From the NCBI GenBank assembly GCA_030018495.1, contig JASEFS010000006.1:62001-126000 (forward strand): DNA of 64,000 nucleotides, given 5' to 3'. This stretch comes from Deltaproteobacteria bacterium (GTDB lineage Bacteria > Desulfobacterota > Desulfobaccia > Desulfobaccales > 0-14-0-80-60-11). This document shows, one piece after another, positions 25,406-33,376 of the stretch (position 1 is its first letter; every line of letters starts with the position of its first letter). The notes below the pieces were generated by a model that saw only the letters and a program-made list of their open reading frames with translations, did not search any database and was not told where the DNA came from. The position numbers and the translations under genes are program-made.

Positions 25406-28075
25406 ATGTCCCGTTCTAAACGCTTGTTCCTCTATTCAGGCATCGCGGTTATTGCCTTTATCATTCTCTATATAGTTTTCCCCCTGATTTTTGTGAACTT
25501 CATGGTGGATTGGTGGTGGTTCAGCGCTCTCGGCTACAACACTTACTTCTGGCTGCGTCTTACTTACAGCTACTTAATTTTGGTCGGCTTTACCTTTTTG
25601 TTCTTTTTGGTGTTTTTCTTGAATTTCTGGGTGGCTTCGCGGTATTTGGGGGGAGCTTCCTATGATTATTCACAGAGTAAGGGAGTTCGTTTTCGGGCCC
25701 GGAAATTGATTCAGCAGTTCCGTTCCGGATCCCTCATGGTATACACCCCCTTTTCCCTGTTGCTGGGCGTTCTGTTGGCCTGGCCGTTTTTCCGCCAGTG
25801 GGAAACCACCCTCCTGTTCCTTTTTGCTCCGGCTTCAGGCCTGAAGGACCCCGTGTTCGGCAAGGATATCAGTTATTATCTGTTTTCATTGCCTATTTAT
25901 CAGTCAATTTTGACCACTTTGGTCATCACTTTGATTCTGCTTTTTTTGGGACTGCTTCTTCTCTATTGGCTGGAAAGCCGGGTTCTGTCCAGGCAAGAAC
26001 AGCATCTGCCCCGCGGGTCCAGAATCCATCTGAGCACTTTGGCAGGCCTCATCTTCTTGGTGCTTATCTGGAATTTTTTCCTGCAGCGCTATGCCCTGCT
26101 CTACACCGAGAGCCACAAAGGGATTTTCTATGGGCCCGGATTTGTGGAAATGCGGGTGATTTTGCCTCTCATCTGGCTGTCCATTGCCTTTCTCTTTATC
26201 ACCGCGGCCTTGCTGATTATCTATATCAACACAGGCCAGGCCTTAAAATTCCTGCTCATTTTCGCCGCCATTTTCTTTACTGTTCTGTGGGCCCGGTATA
26301 CCCCGTTTTTTGCAAATCTGGTGCAGAAGTATGTAGTCGTGCCCAATGAGTTGTCCCGGGAAGCGCCTTATATCCGCAATAACATCCAGGCCACTCTGAC
26401 AGCTTATGACCTGAACCGGGTGGAACACCGGGATTATCGCATCGAGGACCATGCCTTGGATCTGGAAGCTCCCCAGCTCAAGATCAGCCTGCGCAATATC
26501 CCGGTGTGGGACCGGGACGTGCTCCAGAGTGTTTACCAGCAGTTGCAGGAGTTACGCACCTATTACAGGTTCCCGGGGGTTGACGTCGGCCGCTACACCG
26601 TCAACGACGTCTATCAGCAAGTCTTTCTGGCGCCCCGGGAGATAGACCTGACCAATCTCCCGGCCGGGGCGCGCAACTGGATCAATGAGCACCTGAAATA
26701 TACCCATGGATACGGCGTGGTCATGACCCCTGCGGCTCAGGGCGGCGAGGAGCCCATGACCTGGTTCATCCACGGCATCCCTCCGAAGTCGGATTACGGC
26801 TTTAAAATCGAACAGCCCGGAATTTATTATGGGGTCGGGGATTACAAGTACGTCATCGCGCCCAACGAGAGCCGGGAGGTGGATTACCCCATTGAAGATG
26901 GCAATCAGCTCAGCGATTATCAGGGGCGGGGCGGTGTGCCTGTCAACTCGGTCCTGCGCAAACTGGTCTTTGCCGTCTATTTCGGCAGCAAGGACATATT
27001 CTTCACCACTAAGACCAACAAGCAGAGCCGCCTTCTGTTTCGCCGCAATATTGTCGAGCGCATAAAAACCCTCACTCCTTTTTTTCTTCTGGATGGGGAC
27101 CCTTACGTCGTGGTCACGAATCAGCGGCTTTATTGGATTCAGGATGCCTATACTTACTCTGATCGCTTTCCTTATGCCGCCTTGCATGAGGACCGGCTCA
27201 ACTATATCCGCAACTCGGTGAAAATCGTGGTGGACGCCTATCACGGCACGGTGGACTATTACCTGGCCGACCCCCGTGACCCCATTATCCAGGCTTACAG
27301 CCGCATGTATCCCGGACTTCTAAAGAGTATGGATCGGATGCCCCCGGAGTTGAAGGCGCATGTGCGCTATCCCAAAGACCTGTTCGATATCCAGATGGAA
27401 ATTTATAATAAATATCACCAAACCGACCCGGAGATATTTTACAAACAGGAAGACCTTTGGGAATTCGCCAGGGTCGAGCATGCCGGCCAGGAAATTCGCA
27501 TGACGCCGTATTATCTCACGCTGAACCTCATCGACCGGAACGCCTTTGAGTTCATCCTGGTCTGCCCCACGACCCCCCGGGCGCGTTCGAACCTGCGGTC
27601 CCTGTGCGTGGTGGGATGCGACGGCCAGAATTACGGCAAAATCCTGATTTACAATTTCCCCAAAGGTTACATCGTGTACGGGCCGTCCCAGGTGGATGCG
27701 TTCATCGACCAGGACACCCTGATCTCCGAACAGCTGACCCTGTGGGGGCAATTAGGCTCTCAGGTGGAGCGGGGCAAAATGATTCTCATACCGGCAGGAG
27801 GCTCAGTTCTTTATATTCAGCCCGTTTACCTCCAATCCGCCGCCGGGCTTAAAATCCCCCAGTTAAAGCGGCTCATCATGAACGGCGGCGAAATAACGGT
27901 GATGGAACCTTCCCTTGAGGAAAATCTGGTCAAGCTGCAGCAGCGGATGCGGGAGCTCTCCGGCAGAGTGCAGCGGCGGTTGGAGCGGGTGCCGCCGCCC
28001 GGTCCCGCCATGGAATCTCCCAGGCCCCGGGAAGAGCCGCAAAAGCCTGCGGTTCCCCCCGGCGTTTCCCGATAA
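25406..28075 (+). CDS. UPF0182-family large membrane protein
   Basis: An 889-residue member of UPF0182 (COG1615). The N-terminal third (about 1-300) holds seven or so hydrophobic helices including the conserved VDWWWFSALGY. A long soluble domain (about 300-850) contains APYIRNNI, YGFKIEQPGIYYG and LNYIRNSVKIVVDAYHGTVDYY, all typical family stretches, and the C-terminus ends in a Pro/Arg-rich tail. The ATG at 25406 has GAAAGG upstream. The family is found across many bacteria but has no firmly established function. Confidence 0.92.
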   Translation: MSRSKRLFLYSGIAVIAFIILYIVFPLIFVNFMVDWWWFSALGYNTYFWLRLTYSYLILVGFTFLFFLVFFLNFWVASRYLGGASYDYSQSKGVRFRARKLIQQFRSGSLMVYTPFSLLLGVLLAWPFFRQWETTLLFLFAPASGLKDPVFGKDISYYLFSLPIYQSILTTLVITLILLFLGLLLLYWLESRVLSRQEQHLPRGSRIHLSTLAGLIFLVLIWNFFLQRYALLYTESHKGIFYGPGFVEMRVILPLIWLSIAFLFITAALLIIYINTGQALKFLLIFAAIFFTVLWARYTPFFANLVQKYVVVPNELSREAPYIRNNIQATLTAYDLNRVEHRDYRIEDHALDLEAPQLKISLRNIPVWDRDVLQSVYQQLQELRTYYRFPGVDVGRYTVNDVYQQVFLAPREIDLTNLPAGARNWINEHLKYTHGYGVVMTPAAQGGEEPMTWFIHGIPPKSDYGFKIEQPGIYYGVGDYKYVIAPNESREVDYPIEDGNQLSDYQGRGGVPVNSVLRKLVFAVYFGSKDIFFTTKTNKQSRLLFRRNIVERIKTLTPFFLLDGDPYVVVTNQRLYWIQDAYTYSDRFPYAALHEDRLNYIRNSVKIVVDAYHGTVDYYLADPRDPIIQAYSRMYPGLLKSMDRMPPELKAHVRYPKDLFDIQMEIYNKYHQTDPEIFYKQEDLWEFARVEHAGQEIRMTPYYLTLNLIDRNAFEFILVCPTTPRARSNLRSLCVVGCDGQNYGKILIYNFPKGYIVYGPSQVDAFIDQDTLISEQLTLWGQLGSQVERGKMILIPAGGSVLYIQPVYLQSAAGLKIPQLKRLIMNGGEITVMEPSLEENLVKLQQRMRELSGRVQRRLERVPPPGPAMESPRPREEPQKPAVPPGVSR

Positions 28076-28264
28076 CTTGATCTTACCCGCGAAGAGCGGC
28101 AACCGGCACTTTTCCAGGCTTAGAATAGCTTTTTATAAATTCGGTAACATATTTTGCGGCCTTTGTGCCTTGCCGTCTTTGCGAGTTATTTCACGCTAAG
28201 CCGCAAAAACTCTTAAGAAAATACGTTAGCGAATTTGAACTATTGTGCTTAGATAATATGGGAG

Positions 28265-28308
28265 GCCTCCGAACCCAGGCTTGAAGCTGGCGCTTTGGAG
28301 GCTTTTAT
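28265..28308 (+). terminator. Terminator downstream of UPF0182 gene
   Basis: Outer stem GCCTCCGAA (28265-28273) pairs with TTTGGAGGC (28294-28302, one G-U), enclosing a second small hairpin CCAG/CTGG, followed by TTTTAT. It is about 190 bp after the UPF0182 stop. Confidence 0.6.
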
Positions 28309-28310
28309 GT

Positions 28311-28345
28311 CATTCTGAAATGGGAGTGAATAAACTTTCAGAATG
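28311..28345. repeat. Inverted repeat CATTCTGAAA/TTTCAGAATG
   Basis: A perfect 10-bp inverted repeat with a 15-nt loop. Its arm begins like the intergenic GTCATTCTGA words common in environmental genomes, so a repeat element is likelier than an operator. Confidence 0.6.
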
Positions 28346-28392
28346 ACTCTCTCAGGCCGCCGCAATCATCCGGGCCTGATTAAATAAAACCT

Positions 28393-29151
28393 ATGCTCAA
28401 GCGCACCTTTATCCACCTGCCGGGAATCGGCCTCAAAACCGAAAGCCACTTCTGGCGCCAGGGAATCAGTACCTGGGAGGATTTCCTGGCCGTGGGCACC
28501 CTTTCCGGTCTGAACCCTCTTCGCCTGAACCTGCTTAAGCAACTGGTGCAGGAATCGCTGGACCACCTTGAGGTGGCCCGGTATTTTGCCTGCCGCCTCC
28601 CCGGACCCGAACAGTGGCGGCTGTTCCGCCAATTCCGGAGCCGGGCCGCGTACCTGGATATCGAAACCCACGGCGCCGCCTGGCCGGCCCTCCAGGTTAC
28701 GGTGGTGGGGCTCTTTGACGGCTGGCGTATGCGCCAGTTCGTGCACGGGTACAACCTGGAGGAATTTCCCCAAGCCCTGGAAGACCTGGACCTCCTGGTC
28801 ACCTTCAACGGCACCCAGTTCGACCTGCCGGTCCTGAAGGCCTATTTCCCCGGCCTGCGTCTCCCCCCCATCCACTTGGACCTGCGCTTCATTCTGGCCC
28901 GCCTGGGCTTCAGGGGCGGCCTGAAGAAAATCGAACCGCGCTTCGGCATCCGCCGGCCCCCGGAAGTGGCCGGCATGAACGGCTATGACGCGGTGCTCTT
29001 GTGGGAACGCCACCTCCGGGGCGATCTTACCGCCCTGGACCTGCTCCTGGAGTACAACCGGGAGGACGTGGCCAACCTGGAGGTGCTCATGGAGCGGGCC
29101 GTCAACTTGTGTCTGGGAAATGCACTCGGGGAAAACCCGCAAAATATCTAG
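28393..29151 (+). CDS. RNase H-like DEDD exonuclease (YprB type)
   Basis: A 252-residue predicted 3'-5' exonuclease. The N-terminal 70 residues (LPGIGLKTESHFWRQGI, then DFL) look like a helix-hairpin-helix segment. The RNase H-like domain follows: AYLDIETHG (DxE, near residue 90), VTFNGTQFDLPVL (second Asp) and EYNREDVANL (Tyr-x3-Asp, the DEDDy form). This matches the ribonuclease H-like YprB family. It is probably a DNA or RNA processing nuclease; no partner gene is adjacent. Confidence 0.85.
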   Translation: MLKRTFIHLPGIGLKTESHFWRQGISTWEDFLAVGTLSGLNPLRLNLLKQLVQESLDHLEVARYFACRLPGPEQWRLFRQFRSRAAYLDIETHGAAWPALQVTVVGLFDGWRMRQFVHGYNLEEFPQALEDLDLLVTFNGTQFDLPVLKAYFPGLRLPPIHLDLRFILARLGFRGGLKKIEPRFGIRRPPEVAGMNGYDAVLLWERHLRGDLTALDLLLEYNREDVANLEVLMERAVNLCLGNALGENPQNI

Positions 29152-29249
29152 CCAAGTTCTTCACCGGCGCCGGCAGGATGTCATCGCCTCTCCGGTTGAG
29201 ACGCCCTTGCCGCCCCTGATCACCCCCTTTATTTTATAAGGTGAAAGCC

Positions 29250-29930
29250 ATGCATATAAAAGGGAGCGGTCTCATGATTTTGTTGGCTGTTCTTGTCAGC
29301 AACCCGGTCTCAGGCCGGGAAGGGCGAATCGTCAAACTCCCCCCGCCCGCCTATAAAGGCACCGTGAGCGTGGAGGAAGCTTTGCAAAAGCGGCGCACGG
29401 TGCGGCGGTTCGCGTCCCGCTCCCTGGATTTGAACCAGGTTTCCCAACTGCTCTGGGGCGCGTACGGGGTGAGCGATCCCCGAGGATTGCGCACCTCCCC
29501 TTCCGCGGGGGCCACCTATCCCCTGGAGCTCTACCTGGCGGCGGGGGAGCGGGGCGTGGCCAGTCTCCCCCCGGGCCTTTATCGCTATAACCCCCAGACC
29601 CATGCCCTGGAGCCCGGCGCGGCTCAGGGCGACCTCAGGGCGGCGATTGCCCGGGCGTCCCTCCACCAGAGCTGGATGGCCGAAGCCCCCGTCATGGTCG
29701 TCATTGCCGCGGTCTATCAGCGCTGCATGGCCCGCTACGGCAACCGGGGCGTGCAGTACACCCACATGGAGGTGGGCCACGCGGGGCAGAATCTGTTTCT
29801 TCAGGCCGAAGCGCTGGGGCTTTCCTGCGGCATCGTCGGGGCCTTTGAGGACCAGGGCCTGTCCCAGGTTCTCAAGCTCCCCAAGAACCATGAACCTTTG
29901 CTTGTTATGCCCGTAGGCTATAAGTTTTAA
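29250..29930 (+). CDS. SagB-type nitroreductase with signal peptide
   Basis: A 226-residue FMN-dependent nitroreductase-fold protein of the SagB/ThcOx oxidoreductase group: RRTVRRFASRSLDLNQVSQLLWGAYG, TSPSAGATYPLELYL, GLYRYNPQTHALE and a final MEVGHAGQNLFLQAEALGL are characteristic. Unlike most relatives, it begins with a basic start and a hydrophobic stretch (GLMILLAVLVSNPVSG) that reads as an export signal, so it may act in the periplasm. I use the ATG at 29250, seven bases after AAGGTG. No peptide-modification genes lie beside it, so azoline oxidation is not indicated. Confidence 0.85.
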   Translation: MHIKGSGLMILLAVLVSNPVSGREGRIVKLPPPAYKGTVSVEEALQKRRTVRRFASRSLDLNQVSQLLWGAYGVSDPRGLRTSPSAGATYPLELYLAAGERGVASLPPGLYRYNPQTHALEPGAAQGDLRAAIARASLHQSWMAEAPVMVVIAAVYQRCMARYGNRGVQYTHMEVGHAGQNLFLQAEALGLSCGIVGAFEDQGLSQVLKLPKNHEPLLVMPVGYKF

Positions 29931-29933
29931 GTG

Positions 29934-29993
29934 GTCAGGGGCCAGGGATCAGGGGCCAGGGATCAGGGGGCAGGGATCAGGGGGCAGGGGGCA
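29934..29993. repeat. Tandem GGGATCAGGGGCCAG-type units
   Basis: About four imperfect copies of a 14-15 bp unit (variants CAGGGGCCAGGGAT and CAGGGGGCAGGGAT). A related G-rich stretch follows mnmA at 35958-36020. Confidence 0.75.
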
Positions 29994-30003
29994 GTCAAAA
30001 ATC

Positions 30004-30030
30004 GGTGGCACAGGTTTTCCAACCTGTGCC
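30004..30030. repeat. Inverted repeat GGCACAGGTT/AACCTGTGCC
   Basis: A perfect 10-bp stem with a 4-nt loop (TTCC). A related, doubled element with the same GTGGCACAGG core is at 32901-32952, so this is a dispersed palindromic repeat. Confidence 0.7.
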
Positions 30031-30265
30031 TTGACTAATCACCCTCAGGGGCAAGGTCTGTCTTCGCCCCATTTCATACGTCTCCCCTTTAACACCGCGG
30101 CAATGCGAAAAGCGCTTTTGTGTCTTAGTGTCTTTGTGGTAAAAGAGAACTAAGAAATTGCGAATACCCCTTCTTTTTTTTTAACCCCTTGATTTTTTAA
30201 CGTAAACCTAAATAAGGGTCTGCGGCAGCACCTACTTAACCGCGGGCTCGAGAGGCGGCCTCCTT

Positions 30266-31921
30266 ATGGGAAGCGACTGGAAGAATAAACTCTTTTTCGG
30301 GGACAACCTGGACATTTTGCGGGACTACATCCCGCCGGCCAGCGTGGATTTGATCTATCTGGACCCGCCCTTCAACTCCAAGGCCACCTATAACGTGCTG
30401 TTCGCGGAGAAGTCCGGGGAGCAGTCCGCGGCCCAGATCACCGCGTTCGAGGACACCTGGCACTGGGGCCTGGAATCCGAAGCGGCCTATAAGGAGGTGG
30501 TCACCGAAGGCCCCCGGAAGCTGGCCGACCTCCTCCAGGCCCTGCGCTCCTTTCTCGGCCAAAACGACATGATGGCCTACCTCACCATGATGGCCATCCG
30601 CCTGGTGGAGCTGCACCGGGTCTTAAAGCCCACCGGGAGCATTTACCTGCACTGCGACCCGACCGCGAGCCATTTTCTTAAAATTATTCTTGATTCAATC
30701 TTTGGACCTAAGAATTTTCAGGGAGAAATAATTTGGAGAAGAACCGCTGCCCACGTATCGGGGAAAAGATGGCCACGCCTTCATGATGTAATTTTAAATT
30801 TTGCCAAAGATTTAAGAAACGTAATCTTCAATCCAATAAAAATTTCCCCTGATGAAGGATGGATTAAAAGAGAGTATAGATTCGAAGATGATCGCGGGCA
30901 GTACATGCTCGATAACTTAACTGGAGCTGGCGTTACTAAGGGACCAAGTGGACAGCCATGGCGAGGAATTGATCCAGCAAAAATTGGGGCTGGCCGCCAT
31001 TGGCGTTACCATCCCGATACCTTAGACAAATTGGATGCGGATAGTCGTATTTATTGGCCTAAAACTGGAAAGTATCCTAAGTTAAAACAATATCTTCACG
31101 AATCAGGTGGGACTGCCTTAGGAGACATTTGGACAGATATTCAAGTAATTGGCCGCACATCAGCTGAACGCCTCGGCTACCCCACCCAAAAGCCCGAAGC
31201 CCTGTTGGAGCGCATCATCCGGGCCAGCAGCAACGAAGACGACGTGGTGCTGGACCCCTTCTGCGGCTGCGGCACCGCGATCGCAGTGGCCGAAAGGCTC
31301 AACCGCCGCTGGCTGGGCATCGACATCACCCATCTGGCCATCACCTTGATCAAAAAGCGCCTCATCGACTCCTTCGGCGAGGAGCTCTCGCCCTACGAAA
31401 TCATCGGCGACCCCAAGGACTTTCCCAGCGCCTGCCACCTGGCGGAGGTGAACCGCCACCAGTTCGAGTGGTGGGCCCTGTCGCTGGTGGACGCCCAGCC
31501 CGCCCAGGACAAGAAGAAGGGCGCGGACACCGGCATCGACGGCTACATCTATTTCTTCGACGACAACTCCGGCAAGGCCAGGAAGATCGTGGTTCAGGTG
31601 AAGAGCGGCAAACACGTGAGCGTCAGCCAGATCAGGGACTTGAAGGGCGTCATCCAGCGGGAGAAGGCGGTCATCGGCGCGTTCATCACCTTGCATGAGC
31701 CCACCAAGCCCATGTGGGGCGAGGCCGCGGGCGCGGGGTTCTATGAGCCGGAAAGCCTGCCCGGAGAAAAGTATCCCAGGCTCCAGATTCTCACCATCAG
31801 CGACCTGCTGGCCGGGAAGGGGCTGCTCTACCCCCGCTACGCGCCCGCGGCCACCTTTAAAAAAGCCCCCCGCCAAAAGAAAGGCCCTACGCCGGAAGAA
31901 AACCAAGGCCAGCTGTTGTAA
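30266..31921 (+). CDS. Fused DNA methyltransferase and Mrr-like endonuclease
   Basis: A 551-residue protein. Residues 1-400 are a beta-class amino-methyltransferase: motif IV is DPPF at 33-36 (LIYLDPPFNSKATYN), and the SAM-binding motif is DPFCGCGTA near 330-338, preceded by GYPTQKP. Motif IV before motif I is the beta order, and the recognition region lies between. Residues about 405-520 form a PD-(D/E)xK nuclease-like domain with GADTGIDGYIYF (Asp425) and IVVQVKSG (Gln444, Lys446), as in Mrr-type enzymes. It thus combines modification and probable cleavage in one chain. Bases about 30671-31165 are near 43% GC against about 70% on both sides, indicating a replaced recognition region. Confidence 0.88.
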   Translation: MGSDWKNKLFFGDNLDILRDYIPPASVDLIYLDPPFNSKATYNVLFAEKSGEQSAAQITAFEDTWHWGLESEAAYKEVVTEGPRKLADLLQALRSFLGQNDMMAYLTMMAIRLVELHRVLKPTGSIYLHCDPTASHFLKIILDSIFGPKNFQGEIIWRRTAAHVSGKRWPRLHDVILNFAKDLRNVIFNPIKISPDEGWIKREYRFEDDRGQYMLDNLTGAGVTKGPSGQPWRGIDPAKIGAGRHWRYHPDTLDKLDADSRIYWPKTGKYPKLKQYLHESGGTALGDIWTDIQVIGRTSAERLGYPTQKPEALLERIIRASSNEDDVVLDPFCGCGTAIAVAERLNRRWLGIDITHLAITLIKKRLIDSFGEELSPYEIIGDPKDFPSACHLAEVNRHQFEWWALSLVDAQPAQDKKKGADTGIDGYIYFFDDNSGKARKIVVQVKSGKHVSVSQIRDLKGVIQREKAVIGAFITLHEPTKPMWGEAAGAGFYEPESLPGEKYPRLQILTISDLLAGKGLLYPRYAPAATFKKAPRQKKGPTPEENQGQLL

Positions 31922-31970
31922 GTCTCACGCCAAGATGCCGAGAACGCCAAAGAGCTTCTCACGCGGCTGT
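31922..31970. repeat. Dispersed 'CACGCCAAGATGCC' intergenic element
   Basis: AGTCTCACGCCAAGATGCCG and the following AACGCCAAAG are the reverse-orientation form of the element seen at about 28155-28205 and 30110-30150, and again in CACCAAGGCGCAAAGGACAC at 59077-59096. Confidence 0.5.
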
Positions 31971-32200
31971 ATGGCTGCATGAATAAGATTCGCAGGTCTC
32001 CTCCACCGTTCGGGACCGTTACGCAATTTCCCTTCCGCGTGAATCGGCAACTTTGAGGCAACGTGGGTCTAATCCAACAACGGCCGGTTTGGGACTGCCC
32101 CCAAAAACCCATTGCCGCTTCCTTGACACTTTTCCCGGGCCGCTTACCTTCTAAGCAGACCGAGGACGATTCTCGCCCTATTTCAGCAAGGAGGCAGATA

Positions 32201-32680
32201 ATGAGGAAATTTTTGAGCTTTTTAATGATTGCCATGCTGGCCCTTTTCCTGGCCGCAGCCGCCATGGCCCAACCGAGAGGCGGCGCCATGATGGAAGAAG
32301 ACGTTTTTACGCCGCTCACCTTGGGTTTCGATTTTATGCGGGATGGCAATTACGAGGCCGCGGAGTATGAGTTCAAAAAGGTTCTGAAAGCCGATGCAAA
32401 CAATCCCTTTGCTCTGAACAACCTGGCGGCTTTGGAAGAGCGGAAGGGGAATCTTGATACGGCCTATGCTTATTTGGACGGAGCCGCCAAATATGCTGAC
32501 CAATACAGGCAAGGAATCCAGCAAACCTGCTTTGTCGGGGGCTTATGCGCCGCGGTCAGGCCTGTTCAGCAGATGGGTGCGGAAAGCGAAATAGCTAAGG
32601 TGGTTGCCGAGAACCAGGCCAAACTCAAGGCCAAGATGGGACCTGGACCTCGGCCGCCGCAATCGGCTCCCAAAATGTAA
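32201..32680 (+). CDS. Exported TPR-like protein
   Basis: A 159-residue protein with a clear signal peptide (MRKFLSFLMIAMLALFLAAA, cleavage after AMA). The mature part has one or two tetratricopeptide units: GFDFMRDGNYEAAEYEFKKV and NPFALNNLAALEERKGNLDT. It ends in a Pro-rich tail. AAGGAGG lies just before the ATG at 32201. It is probably a periplasmic scaffold protein; no partner is suggested by neighbours. A strong terminator follows. Confidence 0.82.
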   Translation: MRKFLSFLMIAMLALFLAAAAMAQPRGGAMMEEDVFTPLTLGFDFMRDGNYEAAEYEFKKVLKADANNPFALNNLAALEERKGNLDTAYAYLDGAAKYADQYRQGIQQTCFVGGLCAAVRPVQQMGAESEIAKVVAENQAKLKAKMGPGPRPPQSAPKM

Positions 32681-32712
32681 CCGGCGCGGCCGGCAAAAAT
32701 TTAAGTGCGCCG

Positions 32713-32758
32713 GGGCCGGAAGCCTGTCTTCCGGCCCTGTCGTTTTCTTCTCTTTCCC
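32713..32758 (+). terminator. Strong terminator after the TPR gene
   Basis: Perfect 10-bp stem GGGCCGGAAG (32713-32722) and CTTCCGGCCC (32728-32737) with a 5-nt loop, followed by TGTCGTTTTCTTCTCTTT. Confidence 0.8.
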
Positions 32759-32760
32759 AA

Positions 32761-33001
32761 GCTCCCGTTGGGGAGCGCCCTTTATTTCCCAAGGCTCTTC
32801 AAAGGAATATATTTTCCGCAAGCGATCCCCGAGAACATCTGAGGAACTTTTCGGAGCAGTCTTTCATGAGCCTCTGGCCCTCCAAGAACCTGGAAAAGGA
32901 TGGTGGCACAGGCCTCTGGCCTGTGTTCGCACAGGCGGGGCGCCTGTGCCACTTGGCTTTTGCTGATGGACAGTCAGCCGGGGGCGGCTGTTGGATAATA
33001 A
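32761..33001. other. Gap between the TPR terminator and the parA operon
   Basis: No gene. The gap from the TPR stop to the minus-strand 33002 gene is 321 bp in all. Besides the terminator, it holds only the palindromic GTGGCACAGG element at 32901-32952. Confidence 0.6.
32901..32952. repeat. Double GTGGCACAGG palindrome
   Basis: GTGGCACAGG...CCTGTG and CACAGG...CCTGTGCCAC make two adjacent hairpins inside one larger inverted repeat (outer arms GTGGCACAGG and CCTGTGCCAC). It is the same family as 30004-30030. Confidence 0.7.
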
Positions 33002-33376
33002 CTAGGAAAGGAAATAATAAAGATCGTGCAATTCCACCCGGGCCTGACGCAGGGCTTGTTTGATCTGCGGCGTGGGGGGCAGGTTGACCGGAATGGCGTG
33101 GGCCTGGGGGGATTCGTCCGGAGACACCGTCAATTCCGCCTGCAGGGAGACCAGGTCCTGGAGAATGAGCAGATACGCGGCGGTCAGCAATCCGGCGGCC
33201 CCTTCTTCCAGGCGCTCCCAGGACAGGGTCATTTGCTTGTCCTGAGGCGCGTCTGCCGTCAAACCGGGGGCCGGCTCCCAGTTCTCGGCCTCATCCATGC
33301 TCTGCGAGAGCACCCTGGTTAGAGGCAGCTTAGCGAGCTTGGTCTTTTTTCCGGTAAGCTGTTTCTTTTTTGACAT
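33002..33376 (-). CDS. Small basic-headed protein overlapping parA
   Basis: A 124-residue protein of unknown family. The first 20 residues (MSKKKQLTGKKTKLAKLPLT) are strongly basic. Residues about 45-85 are a Leu/Ala-rich helical part, and the C-terminus is Pro-containing then helical (QIKQALRQARVELHDLYYFL). It overlaps the 3' end of the ParA gene by 58 bp in another frame; an internal ATG at 33298 would avoid the overlap but discard the basic head. Partners of ParA ATPases often use a Lys/Arg-rich N-terminal peptide to trigger ATP hydrolysis, so it may be the ParA partner. That is inference. Confidence 0.6.
   Translation of the reverse strand: MSKKKQLTGKKTKLAKLPLTRVLSQSMDEAENWEPAPGLTADAPQDKQMTLSWERLEEGAAGLLTAAYLLILQDLVSLQAELTVSPDESPQAHAIPVNLPPTPQIKQALRQARVELHDLYYFLS

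Larger units (their letters stand above)
28076..28392. other. 317-bp gap with terminator and repeats
   Basis: No gene. It contains, in order, a copy of the dispersed 'CTTTGTGCCTTGCCGTCTTTG' element (about 28155-28205), a terminator hairpin (28265-28308) and a 10-bp perfect inverted repeat (28311-28345). Confidence 0.7.
29931..30265. other. 335-bp repeat-rich gap before the methyltransferase
   Basis: No gene. It contains an array of GGGATCAGGGGCCAG-like units (29934-29993), a GGCACAGGTT inverted repeat (30004-30030) and a copy of the dispersed 'CTTTGTGTCTTAGTGTCTTTG' element (about 30110-30150), then an AT-rich leader. Confidence 0.7.
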
